From Bacteroidales bacterium (lineage in GTDB: Bacteria > Bacteroidota > Bacteroidia > Bacteroidales > Rikenellaceae), in NCBI GenBank assembly GCA_910575495.1, contig CAJTFS010000007.1, positions 54,114 to 118,113 on the forward strand: a DNA stretch of 64,000 nucleotides, in the 5' to 3' direction. The translations under genes were made by a program, and so were the position numbers. The notes beneath the pieces were generated by a model. The model worked only from the letters and a program-made list of their open reading frames with translations. It was not told the DNA's origin and did not search any database. Shown here in pieces: positions 49,540-57,401 of the stretch; the stretch's first letter is position 1, and each line of letters starts with the position of its first letter.

Positions 49540-49980
49540 CTATTCGGCAGCCGAAACCGAGAACTTGATCGTAGCCTTGACCTCCTTGTGCAGGCGGGCC
49601 GTAGCTTCGTAGTCGCCGACGGTCTTGATCGTCTCGACGCTGATGACCTTGCGGTCCAGCTCGATGCCCTTGGCGGCGAGCGCCTCGGCCAGGTCGGCAG
49701 CCGTGACGGTACCGAAGAGTTTGCCCTCCTCGGCCTTGACGGCGAGCGACAGGGCGAGTCCCTCGATGGTCCGAGCCAATGCCTGGGCGTCGGCCAGGAT
49801 CTTGGCGTCCTTGTGGGCGCGCTGGCGCAGGTTCTCGGCCAGCACCTTCTTGGCCGAAGCCGTAGCGGCCTTGGCCAGGCCCTGGGGGATCAGGTAGTTG
49901 TTCGCGTAACCGGGCTTCACGCTCACGATGTCGTTGGCGTAGCCCAGATTTTCCATATCCTTGATCAGAATCACTTCCAT
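49540..49980 (-). CDS. rplI: 50S ribosomal protein L9
   Basis: 146 residues. The N-terminal L9 signature MEVILIKDMENLGYANDIVS and GYANNYLIPQGLA are followed by the long connecting helix and the C-terminal RNA-binding domain. It is the last gene of the rpsF-rpsR-rplI operon. Confidence 0.98.
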   Translation of the reverse strand: MEVILIKDMENLGYANDIVSVKPGYANNYLIPQGLAKAATASAKKVLAENLRQRAHKDAKILADAQALARTIEGLALSLAVKAEEGKLFGTVTAADLAEALAAKGIELDRKVISVETIKTVGDYEATARLHKEVKATIKFSVSAAE

Positions 49981-49998
49981 AGTCTCGTCCTCCTTAAA

Positions 49999-50277
49999 TT
50001 ATTTCATACAATCGGTTACGAAAGGCAGAATGGCGAGGTGGCGGGCACGCTTCACGGCCTGGGCCACTTTCTTCTGGAACTTCTGCGAGGTGCCCGTCAG
50101 GCGGCGGGGCAGAATCTTGCCCTGCTCGTTGAGGAACTTCTTGAGGAATTCGCCGTCCTTGTAGTCGACATACTTGATGCCCAGCTTCTTGAAGCGGCAG
50201 TATTTCTTCTTCTTGACGTCTACCGTTACGGGGTTGAGGTAGCGGATCTCGGATTGTGCTTTGTTCTCCTGTGCCAT
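49999..50277 (-). CDS. rpsR: 30S ribosomal protein S18
   Basis: 92 residues, with the S18 core [40 protein letters not shown] and [12 protein letters not shown]. It pairs with S6 on the ribosome and lies directly after rpsF (3 bp). Confidence 0.98.
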   Translation of the reverse strand: MAQENKAQSEIRYLNPVTVDVKKKKYCRFKKLGIKYVDYKDGEFLKKFLNEQGKILPRRLTGTSQKFQKKVAQAVKRARHLAILPFVTDCMK

Positions 50278-50280
50278 GGT

Positions 50281-50622
50281 TTACTCCTGCTTGTTAGAAA
50301 GTTTCGCACGACGCTTCTCCGAGTACTCCACGGCGAACTTGTCCTGCTTGAAAGTGAGGAAACGGATCACGCGCTCGTCGCGGCGATACTGCGTTTCGAG
50401 GGTGTTGATCAGCGAGCCTTCGCCCGTGAACTCCACGAGGAAGTAGAAACCGGTGGTCTTCTTCTGGATAGGGTAGGCGAGCTTGCGGAGGCCCCACGAC
50501 TCCCTGTTCACGATCTGACCGCCGTTTTCGGTGATGACACCCTGGAATTTGTCAGCGACCTCCTGCACCTGCTGGTCGGAGAGAACCGGCGTGACAATGA
50601 AAACGGTTTCGTAGTTGTTCAT
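50281..50622 (-). CDS. rpsF: 30S ribosomal protein S6
   Basis: 113 residues. [20 protein letters not shown] and [20 protein letters not shown] are typical of S6. It is the first gene of the rpsF-rpsR-rplI operon, driven by the promoter at 50693-50663. Confidence 0.98.
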   Translation of the reverse strand: MNNYETVFIVTPVLSDQQVQEVADKFQGVITENGGQIVNRESWGLRKLAYPIQKKTTGFYFLVEFTGEGSLINTLETQYRRDERVIRFLTFKQDKFAVEYSEKRRAKLSNKQE

Positions 50623-50662
50623 GATACGTTGAAATTAAATGAATGTTCCCTTTTCGGGACGG

Positions 50663-50693
50663 CAAAGGTAGGAATTATAATTCAGAATTCAAA
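50663..50693 (-). promoter_or_regulatory. Promoter of the rpsF-rpsR-rplI operon
   Basis: -33 TTTG (50693-50690), 19-nt spacer and -7 TACCTTTG (50670-50663) on the minus strand. The -33 box lies in an AATTC-rich repeat. Confidence 0.75.
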
Positions 50694-50832
50694 ATTTCTT
50701 CCGATTCTCTTCATGACAGGCATACGTTTGCGGCTCCGGCGCCTGCGGCCGGCAGCTCTTCGTGCCGGGGCCGGTGTGTCTTGCGGAGCGGAACAGGCGC
50801 CCGGCAGCATGCTGCCGTTTTGCCGCCTCGCC

Positions 50833-50859
50833 CTTTTCACCTTTCACCTTTCACTTTCG
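50833..50859. repeat. Heptad repeat supplying the thiL stop codon
   Basis: Copies of TTTCACC on the plus strand (GTGAAAG on the coding strand). The thiL C-terminus VESER and its TGA stop are encoded by the repeat. Confidence 0.75.
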
Positions 50860-51887
50860 ACAAAGCCTTGGGCTTTGAGCCGGATGTCCGAACCGTCGGG
50901 CGTGACGAGGAAGCAGCCGGTCGATTCGGGCGTGATGTGGCCGATGACGTCGACCAGTCCGAGACCCATGATGCGTTCCTGCATCGACAGCGGCACGGTG
51001 AAGAGCAGTTCGTAGTCCTCGCCGCCGTTGAGTGCCGCTACGACCGGGTCGGCGTGCATCTCCTCGGCCAGCGCCGACGTCTGCTTGGCGATGGGGATGC
51101 GTTCGAGATAGATGCGGGCGCCGCAGTGCGAGGCGCGGCACAGCTGCATCAGGTCGCTGGCCAGCCCGTCGGAGAGGTCGATCATGGCCGTGGGCACGAT
51201 CTGCTCGTCGGCCAGCGCTGCGATGATGTCGGTGCGGGGGCGGGGTTTGAGGTATTTTTCGAGAAGATATTCGTAGCCGGCGAACTGCGGTTCGGGGTCG
51301 GCGATGCCGGTCAGCACGCGTTTTTCGCGTTCGAGCAGCTGCAGTCCCATGTAGGCTGCACCGAGGTTGCCGGTGATGCAGATCAGGTCGTTCTGCCCGG
51401 CCCCGTCGCGGAAGGCGATGCGGTTGTCGTCGACGCGACCGATCGCCGTGACGGAGATGACCAGCCCGGTCATGGATGCACGCGTGTCGCCGCCGACCAG
51501 GTCGATGCTGTGTTCGTTGCAGGCGAAGGCGATCCCTTCGTAGAGGTCCTGGAGCGCTTCGACGGGGATCTTGGCCGAGACGCCGAGCGAGACCAGCAGT
51601 TGCGACGGCTGGGCGTTCATGGCCAGAATGTCGCTCACGGCGGCCGTTACAACCTTATAGCCCAGGTGCTTGAGCGGGAAATAGGTGAGGTCGAAGTCGA
51701 CGCCTTCGAAGAACGAATCGGTCGAAACCACGGTCCGCCGGCCCTGCTCGTCGCCCAGCACAGCGGCGTCGTCGCCCGTGCCCCGGAGCGTCGAGGCGTT
51801 GCGGGGTACGAAACCGGCCGTGAGCTTGTCGATAAGACCGAATTCGCCCAATTCGGCTATTTCGGTACGTTTTTTCTGCGCTGCCAT
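50844..51887 (-). CDS. thiL: Thiamine-monophosphate kinase
   Basis: A 347-residue PurM-like kinase that makes thiamine pyrophosphate. The N-terminal TGDDAAVL, VVSTDSFFEGVDFDLTYF and LGYKVVTAAVSDILAMNAQP are diagnostic, with MIDLSDGLASDLMQLCRAS in the C-terminal half. The start is the ATG at 51887. The last residues come from a heptad repeat. Confidence 0.95.
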   Translation of the reverse strand: MAAQKKRTEIAELGEFGLIDKLTAGFVPRNASTLRGTGDDAAVLGDEQGRRTVVSTDSFFEGVDFDLTYFPLKHLGYKVVTAAVSDILAMNAQPSQLLVSLGVSAKIPVEALQDLYEGIAFACNEHSIDLVGGDTRASMTGLVISVTAIGRVDDNRIAFRDGAGQNDLICITGNLGAAYMGLQLLEREKRVLTGIADPEPQFAGYEYLLEKYLKPRPRTDIIAALADEQIVPTAMIDLSDGLASDLMQLCRASHCGARIYLERIPIAKQTSALAEEMHADPVVAALNGGEDYELLFTVPLSMQERIMGLGLVDVIGHITPESTGCFLVTPDGSDIRLKAQGFVESER

Positions 51888-51902
51888 TCCTTAAAATTTT
51901 TA

Positions 51903-51934
51903 CAAAACTAACGAATCTTTCCATTTTGTCCAAA
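51903..51934 (-). promoter_or_regulatory. Promoter of thiL
   Basis: -33 TTTG (51934-51931), 20-nt spacer and -7 TAGTTTTG (51910-51903), an exact consensus fit, 16 nt before the ATG. Confidence 0.8.
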
Positions 51935-51942
51935 AAAAGTTG

Positions 51943-51950
51943 TAGTTTTG
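51943..51950 (+). promoter_or_regulatory. -7 box (TAGTTTTG) of adk
   Basis: The same octamer as in the divergent thiL promoter; a TTTC -33 box lies 21 nt upstream. The two promoters overlap back to back. Confidence 0.65.
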
Positions 51951-51976
51951 CCGGGTCTAACCATCAGCCATTCGTT

Positions 51977-52555
51977 ATGATGAACATCGTCTTGTTCGGC
52001 GCTCCGGGATGCGGAAAAGGCACGCAGGCCCAGCGTCTGAAAACGCACTACGGCATCGACCATGTTTCGACCGGCGAGGTCATCCGCGAGCACATCCGCC
52101 GCGGCACGGACCTGGGGCGCAGCATGGAATCGTACATTGCACAGGGCAAGCTGGCGCCCGACAGCATCGTCATCGGCATGATCGAGGAGTATGTCGCCGC
52201 GCACGCCGACGCCAAGGGGTGTATTTTCGACGGTTTCCCGCGCACTACGGCGCAGGCCGAGGCGTTCGACCGGATTCTGGCCGCTCACGGGCTGAAGGTC
52301 GACGTGATGGTCGACATCCATGTGCCCGAGGAGGAGCTGGTGCGCCGCATTCTGCTGCGCGGCAAGGATTCGGGCCGTGCCGACGATGCGTCGGAGGAGG
52401 TGATCCGCGGCCGTCTGGCCGTCTACCACCAGCAGACCGCCGTGGTCTCGGACTTCTACGCCGCCCAGGGCAAGTATGCTTCGGTCAACGGCACGGGTAC
52501 GATGGACGAGGTCTTCGAGCGCGTCGCTACGGTGATCGACGGACTCGGAGAATAG
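51977..52555 (+). CDS. adk: Adenylate kinase
   Basis: A 192-residue enzyme that interconverts ATP, ADP and AMP. The P-loop is FGAPGCGKGTQAQRL, and HVSTGEVIREHI and IFDGFPRTTAQAEAFD are conserved. The LID is the short form without zinc cysteines (RGKDSGRADDAS), so it is shorter than the E. coli enzyme (214). Two ATG codons lie in tandem at 51977. Confidence 0.96.
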   Translation: MMNIVLFGAPGCGKGTQAQRLKTHYGIDHVSTGEVIREHIRRGTDLGRSMESYIAQGKLAPDSIVIGMIEEYVAAHADAKGCIFDGFPRTTAQAEAFDRILAAHGLKVDVMVDIHVPEEELVRRILLRGKDSGRADDASEEVIRGRLAVYHQQTAVVSDFYAAQGKYASVNGTGTMDEVFERVATVIDGLGE

Positions 52556-52586
52556 TACGGCCGGAGGGCCGGCAATTAAGATAAGC

Positions 52587-52626
52587 AAAATGCGGAAAAC
52601 TCCCGAGGAGTTTTCCGCATTTTTTT
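52587..52626 (+). terminator. adk terminator
   Basis: AAAATGCGGAAAACTC and GAGTTTTCCGCATTTT form a perfect 16-bp stem with a 5-nt loop followed by T residues. Confidence 0.92.
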
Positions 52627-52664
52627 CATCGTTGCAGGGCTGCGGCCGGTCGTGCGGGTTGCCG

Positions 52665-52710
52665 CTTTTCACCTTTTACCTTTCACCTTTCACCTTTCAC
52701 CTTTCACCTT
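52665..52710. repeat. Longest heptad array (TTTCACC), supplying the esterase stop codon
   Basis: Six consecutive TTTCACC/TTTTACC units. On the coding strand they encode the esterase C-terminus KVKGER and its TGA stop; the remaining units lie downstream. Confidence 0.8.
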
Positions 52711-54012
52711 GTTCAGTATCCATTCGAGGTGTCCGCGTTCGGTCTGCTCCGAGGTCCAATGTTCGTTGATGGGCGTAAGCAGCGCTTCCTTGGGACACGA
52801 CAGCACGTTGTAGACCGCATAGCTGGTGGTCGCCGGGCAGGTGTCGTCGTTGTAGCCCCAGGTCATGCGGACCGGCACGCGGATCATGCGGGCGAAGTTC
52901 ACCACGTCGTAATAGGCCATCGTGCGCAGCTTGTCGGGCGTCTCCGTTCCCGGTATCTTCGTGAAATGGGGGTAGCCGTCGGCTTCGTTCAGCTTGAAGC
53001 CGCGGGCCATGTCGCTCAGCGCCGGATGGTTGGCCACGCACGCCGTGATGCGGGGATCGAGCCCGGCAGCCACGAGCGCCAGCGCGCCGCCCTGGCTCCC
53101 GCCCTGCGCCACGAGGTTCCGCCCGTCCCATTCGGGCAGCGAGGTCAGGAAATCGGCCGCGCGCACGCAGGCCAGGTAGACGCGTTTCATGTAGTAGTTG
53201 TCGCGATTGTCCAGCCCGTTGGTCAGATAGCCGTTTTCACGGCCGTTGAACGCGGCGCTGATCTCGCGGAAGCGTTCTTCGGGCAGCTCGGGATGGAGTC
53301 CGTGGATTTCGAATTCGAAGCGGATGCAGCCCTGCTCGGCGTAGTACTTGCGGCGCAGGGGCTCCTTGATGGTCTTGATGCCGGCGCCCGGTGGGCAGAA
53401 CACTGCCGGGCAGCTTCTCGGGCGGGCGTTGACGGGACGGAACAGGTAGCCGTAGATGCTCCGGCCCTGCTTGTCGATCTGCAGTTTGACCAGATGGCAC
53501 TCGATCCGGTCGGTGCAGTATTTCTCCGCCCGTTCGATCGTGTAGCGAAGCGGCAGGGCGGCAAGCTCGGCCTTGTTGCGTTCCCAGAATTCGCGGAAGT
53601 CGGCGGGCAGAGCGGTGCAGGGCTCGATCTGCTCGGGCGAGAATCCCACCTTGACGTGGTATTTGTGGGCTTTGCCGTCGACGGTGGCCGTCAGCCGGCA
53701 GTCGCGGAAGCCGGGGCGCTTCATGGTGCCGACCGGGATTGTCGCTTTGCCCTCTTTCAGCACTACGCGGCCCGATTTGTCGGCCGGCATCAGTTCGTCG
53801 GCCAGTTCGTAGTCGACGGCGATGCCATCCAGCGGGATGCCGTAGCGGTAGAGCTGGATTTCGACCGTGGCTTTCTGCCCCGTCTTGTAGAGCCAGTCGG
53901 CACGGTCGGGGCGCGCGACCCACAGCAGGTCGCTGCGATAGGGGTAGTTTTCGGCCAGAAGCCACAGCGGCAGCCACAGAGCTGCAAGGAGAAGCATGAG
54001 GTATCGTTTCAT
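52690..54012 (-). CDS. CE7-type acetyl xylan esterase/cephalosporin deacetylase-like hydrolase, secreted
   Basis: A 440-residue protein: signal peptide (MKRYLMLLLAALWLPLWLLA), a beta-rich N-terminal domain (about 25-125) and a C-terminal alpha/beta hydrolase of the AXE1/CE7 family. The nucleophile elbow is VAQGGSQGGALAL, the acid Asp lies in TWGYNDDTCP and the His in PINEHWTSEQ. It should remove acetyl groups from sugars outside the cytoplasm. It is an isolated gene, not next to the pectin locus. The last residues are supplied by a heptad array. Confidence 0.9.
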   Translation of the reverse strand: MKRYLMLLLAALWLPLWLLAENYPYRSDLLWVARPDRADWLYKTGQKATVEIQLYRYGIPLDGIAVDYELADELMPADKSGRVVLKEGKATIPVGTMKRPGFRDCRLTATVDGKAHKYHVKVGFSPEQIEPCTALPADFREFWERNKAELAALPLRYTIERAEKYCTDRIECHLVKLQIDKQGRSIYGYLFRPVNARPRSCPAVFCPPGAGIKTIKEPLRRKYYAEQGCIRFEFEIHGLHPELPEERFREISAAFNGRENGYLTNGLDNRDNYYMKRVYLACVRAADFLTSLPEWDGRNLVAQGGSQGGALALVAAGLDPRITACVANHPALSDMARGFKLNEADGYPHFTKIPGTETPDKLRTMAYYDVVNFARMIRVPVRMTWGYNDDTCPATTSYAVYNVLSCPKEALLTPINEHWTSEQTERGHLEWILNKVKGER

Positions 54013-54136
54013 GGAAGCAAGGTTGTTCGTTGCGATCGTAAAGATACGAATAAGCCGAGCGGAATGCCAAATTTATTTGAGCATTCCCGAGGCGGAAGTA
54101 TCTTCAACGCAAGCCAAAGATAGCGAGAAAATAGTA

Positions 54137-54688
54137 AAAACAGCTTCGGGGCAGATGCTTGGACGCAGCGCACGGGGAAGGCCTCGCACCGGTAGGCGTT
54201 GGTTATCGGGTTCACGTTGCCCGAGTTGAAGTTCAGAAAACCGGCGCGGTTGGCAAGCGAACCGTCGGCTGCGAAGGGCGACGAGCAGAGGGCGTAGCCG
54301 TGCGTGCCGACGTTCCTCAAGTCTCCCGACACGTTGCGGTAGCCCGCAGCAGGACGCAAGGAACAATCGCTGGAATGGATGCCGCGGAGAGTGCGGAACA
54401 AAGGTTCTTGCTACGATTGCCGTTGTATCGTGCGGCTCTTTTGAGCCGTGCGGGCCGCAGCCTCCCCCGGCGGAGGCCCGCAAGCGTGCCCCGCAGGCTG
54501 CGCCCGAAACTGCGACATCTCGTGTAAGCTCCATTGCCGCAAACTCCGCGGCAGGCTGGGATGAATAGCTGGCGGCAGGGCCTTTCGGCGGATTCGGGGC
54601 CGCCGGAACCGTCAGCGGATTGCTGAATCTACTCGGGCCGCGCTGGTGCGAGCCGTAGCCCGCGCCACTCCGGGCCGGAAGCTGTTTT
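54137..54688 (-). repeat. Cassette E: inverted-end element with FISUMP/lectin-like module and internal hairpin repeat
   Basis: 552 bp on the minus strand, from AAAACAGCTTC (54688-54678) to GAAGCTGTTTT (54147-54137). It has the same layout as cassette C, including hairpin repeat 3 at the same place and near-identical flanks (GTGGCAATGGAGCTTACACG-type in C). The module reads RPAAGYRNVSGDLRNVGTHG, then YALCSSPFAAD, GFLNFNSGNVNPITN and FPVRCVQAS. It lies between the esterase gene and rpsT, 9 kb from the others. Confidence 0.75.
54431..54511. repeat. Copy 3 of the GC-rich multi-hairpin repeat, inside cassette E
   Basis: CGGCTCTTTTGAGCCG, CGCAGCCTCCCCCGGCGG and CCCCGCAGGCTGCG in order. It is the reverse complement of the copy in cassette C, as expected from the opposite cassette orientation. 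Confidence 0.65.
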
Positions 54689-54900
54689 ATGGTCGAAGAT
54701 AGGTGCGCGAGGACAGAAGCCACTGCAAGTGGACTATGTCGAGCGGAAGCGACGATGGCACAAACCGAGAGCTGCGTCGAACTCGTTCGGGTATTTCCGG
54801 GGCGCCGCCCGTCCGAGACGCAGTCGGACACATACGTAGGGGTGGTAAGGCATAAGCGGGCGCCGGGTGGCATCGATCGAAAGGCTGCTTTCTTCAATAC

Positions 54901-54927
54901 AAAAAAGCCACCCTTCGCAGAGTGGCT
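54901..54927 (-). terminator. rpsT terminator
   Basis: On the minus strand AGCCACTCT and AGGGTGGCT form a 9-bp stem (one G-U) followed by TTTTTT. Confidence 0.85.
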
Positions 54928-54947
54928 CTCAGTCGTCCCGTCCCGGC

Positions 54948-55199
54948 TTACAGCGCGTTCACGTGCAGCTGCAGGGCGCTCTTGAGGTTGGCGGCCTTGT
55001 TCTTGTGCATGATGTTGTGCTTGGCCAACTTGTCGAGCATGGAGGTTACCTTCGGAAGCAGAACCTCGGCGGCGCTCTTCTCGGTCGTCGTGCGCAGAGC
55101 CTTCACGGCGTTGCGGGCCGTCTTGTGGAACAGACGGTTGTGGGCACGCTTGGTAGCGGTCTGACGGATCCGTTTTTTCGAAGACTTATGGTTTGCCAT
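54948..55199 (-). CDS. rpsT: 30S ribosomal protein S20
   Basis: 83 residues, basic and helical. MANHKSSKKRIRQTATKRAH and RAHNRLFHKTARNAVKALR are typical of S20. It lies downstream of tRNA-Glu and probably shares its transcript. The 258-bp gap between them (55200-55457) shows no gene. Confidence 0.97.
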   Translation of the reverse strand: MANHKSSKKRIRQTATKRAHNRLFHKTARNAVKALRTTTEKSAAEVLLPKVTSMLDKLAKHNIMHKNKAANLKSALQLHVNAL

Positions 55200-55457
55200 A
55201 ATTCGTTGTTGTTTTATTTTTTAACTTTTCGTGTCGTTGTCTGCGCAGCCGTGGCTGCCGGCGGATGGGCTTGCAGCCCGCTCCTGGGAGTGTCGTTCGC
55301 CCGCAGGGGTCGCGGTTCCGGCCGGGTCTTTCGCGTCTTGCCGCATGGTTTCAAGGCGGCCCTCGCTTTTCGAAAGCTCGGTGTCCCGTTTTCCTTTCCC
55401 TGCTTCTTCGCGTTCGGGAGTCTCCCCCCCCTCTCCGGTGACCTTTCGGCCCCTTCG

Positions 55458-55532
55458 TGGTAGCCCATAGCAGAATCGAACTGCTCTTTCAAGAATGAAA
55501 ATCTTGCGTCCTAACCGATAGACGAATGGGCC
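55458..55532 (-). tRNA. tRNA-Glu (anticodon TTC), CCA encoded
   Basis: On the minus strand the acceptor GGCCCAT pairs with ATGGGCT (first pair G-U). The anticodon arm is CAAGA-TTTTCAT-TCTTG with anticodon TTC, and the T arm contains AGTTCGATTCT. The 3' ACCA is encoded (55461-55458). Confidence 0.95.
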
Positions 55533-55575
55533 TTACCGCTATCGCCGCTCCCCGCTCGGGGATGCTTTAGCGGTG

Positions 55576-55606
55576 CAAAGGTAACCAAAAAAGTGACTCG
55601 TGCAAA
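55576..55606 (-). promoter_or_regulatory. Promoter of tRNA-Glu (and probably rpsT)
   Basis: -33 TTTG (55606-55603), 19-nt spacer and -7 TACCTTTG (55583-55576), 44 nt before the tRNA 5' end. Confidence 0.8.
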
Positions 55607-55633
55607 AAATACGGTAAAAAAAGTTGCCGTTTT

Positions 55634-56398
55634 TTACCGTTCCGCCGGGCGCAGACGCTTCGCCGCCGGATCGTATGTCACGCCCGATCCCGCAAAAAGT
55701 CGTTCGATAGCGCCGCTGGAGGCTACTTCCGAGGCCGGAATGTGGCGGAGCTGCGGCGTGTCGATCAGCAGCACCGCGTCGCAGTGCGACAGGGCGATCT
55801 CCAGATCGTGGGTCGAGAAAAGGACGCATTTGCCCTCGTCGCGGGCCAGGCGCGCAAGCAGCGACACCATGGCATAGCGGTTGGGCAGGTCGAGGAAGGC
55901 GGTTGGTTCGTCAAGAAGAATCACCGGCGTGTCCTGCGCCAGGGCCCGGGCGATCATCGCGCGCTGGCATTCGCCGTCGGAGAGGGTGTCCATCGTCTTG
56001 GCGGCATAGTCGGTCAGGCCAACAGTCTCCAGCGCACGGCGCACGGCGGCACGGTCGGTTTCCCGCAAGCGGCCGAGCCAGTCGGTGTAGGGCGCGCGCC
56101 CCAGGGCCACCATTTGTTCGCAGGTAAGGTTGGCGATGCGCAGCTTGTCCGTGGCCACGAACGAGACTGTGGCGGCGAGTTGTTTGGCTTCCAGAGCGGC
56201 GAGCGGACGTCCGCAGAGCCGGATTTCACCCTCCGAGACCTTGTTCAGTCCCGCAATCGCACGCAGCAGCGAGCTTTTGCCCGTGCCGTTGCGCCCGAGG
56301 AAAGCGGTGAGCGTTGCCGCAGGTATGTCGGCGGAGACGTTTTCCAGCAAGGTCCGCGAACCGTAGGCCAGTCTGATATTTTGCAGCGAGATACTCAT
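55634..56398 (-). CDS. ABC transporter ATPase, cobalamin/iron-siderophore type
   Basis: 254 residues with Walker A FLGRNGTGKSSLLRAIAGL, signature LSDGECQRAMIARALAQD, Walker B VILLDEPTAFLDL and the switch histidine STHDLE. It belongs to the FecE/BtuD class that powers metal-chelate uptake. Its start overlaps the permease stop by one base, so the two are translationally coupled. Confidence 0.93.
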   Translation of the reverse strand: MSISLQNIRLAYGSRTLLENVSADIPAATLTAFLGRNGTGKSSLLRAIAGLNKVSEGEIRLCGRPLAALEAKQLAATVSFVATDKLRIANLTCEQMVALGRAPYTDWLGRLRETDRAAVRRALETVGLTDYAAKTMDTLSDGECQRAMIARALAQDTPVILLDEPTAFLDLPNRYAMVSLLARLARDEGKCVLFSTHDLEIALSHCDAVLLIDTPQLRHIPASEVASSGAIERLFAGSGVTYDPAAKRLRPAER

Positions 56399-57399
56399 CA
56401 GAAGAAGCTGCGGTTACGAAGAACGACGATGACCACCACCGGAATGCCCGTCAGCGCGGTGATGGTGTTGACGGGCAGCGCCAGCAGTTTCGAAACGAGG
56501 TCGCAGCCGAGCAGCAGGGCGGCCCCCGTCAGCATCGACGCCGGCATCAGCACCCGATGGTCGGCGCTGCGGAAGAGCATGCGCGCCAGATGCGGAACGG
56601 CCAGTCCGATGAACCCGATCGGACCGCAGAACGCCGTGACGGTGCCGGCAAGCAGCACGGTCGAAAGGACCAGCAGCGTGCGGGTGCGGCGGATGTCGAG
56701 CCCCATGGTGCGGGCGTAGCTTTCGCCTAAGAGCAGGAGGTTGAGCGGCTTGATGACGGCCACGGCGAGTGCCAGACCGGCCGTGACGACCGGAAGCAGA
56801 ACCGCCAGCTGCCCGGCCGTGATGTCGCCCAGCGACCCCATGGTCCAGACGACGAAAGCCTTGAGCGCTGTTTCGGTGGAGAGGTATTGCAGGATCTCGA
56901 CCACCGATCCGATGCCCGATCCGAGCATCATGCCGAGGATCAGAATGACCATGATGTCCTTGATGCGGCGGCTCACGGCCAGCACGACGGCCAGCACCAG
57001 CGCCGAGCCGAGCCATGCGGCTCCGACTACGCCGAGCGAGCGGAGCAGCGAATGGCCGGCGATGCCGAGCATCGGGGCCCCGAGCAGGAAGAGCGCGACG
57101 CCCAATGCGGCGCCCGAACTGACCCCCAGGACGTAGGGCCCGGCCAGCGGGTTGCGGAAAAGGGTCTGCATCTCCAGACCGCTGGCGGCCAGCGCCGCGC
57201 CGGCCAGCAGAGCGGCCAGGGCTTTCAGGAGACGGATTTTCAGCACGATGTCGTGCACGACAGGATCGGCGGCGCGACCGGTCAGCGCCTGCCACACCTC
57301 GCCCGGCGAGAGTGCGACCGAGCCGACGGCCAGATCGGCCGTGAAGAGGGCGACGGTTGCGAAAAGCAGCAGTGCGAAGAGCAGGGAGTGCCGGGACAT
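56398..57399 (-). CDS. FecCD/BtuC-type ABC permease
   Basis: 333 residues with about ten helices. PLAGPYVLGVSSGAALGVAL, LLLLGESYARTMGLDIRRTR and CGPIGFIGLAVPHLARMLF are hallmarks of the FecCD family. It forms the inner-membrane channel between the binding protein (2 bp upstream) and the ATPase. Confidence 0.94.
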   Translation of the reverse strand: MSRHSLLFALLLFATVALFTADLAVGSVALSPGEVWQALTGRAADPVVHDIVLKIRLLKALAALLAGAALAASGLEMQTLFRNPLAGPYVLGVSSGAALGVALFLLGAPMLGIAGHSLLRSLGVVGAAWLGSALVLAVVLAVSRRIKDIMVILILGMMLGSGIGSVVEILQYLSTETALKAFVVWTMGSLGDITAGQLAVLLPVVTAGLALAVAVIKPLNLLLLGESYARTMGLDIRRTRTLLVLSTVLLAGTVTAFCGPIGFIGLAVPHLARMLFRSADHRVLMPASMLTGAALLLGCDLVSKLLALPVNTITALTGIPVVVIVVLRNRSFF

Positions 57400-57401
57400 C
57401 G

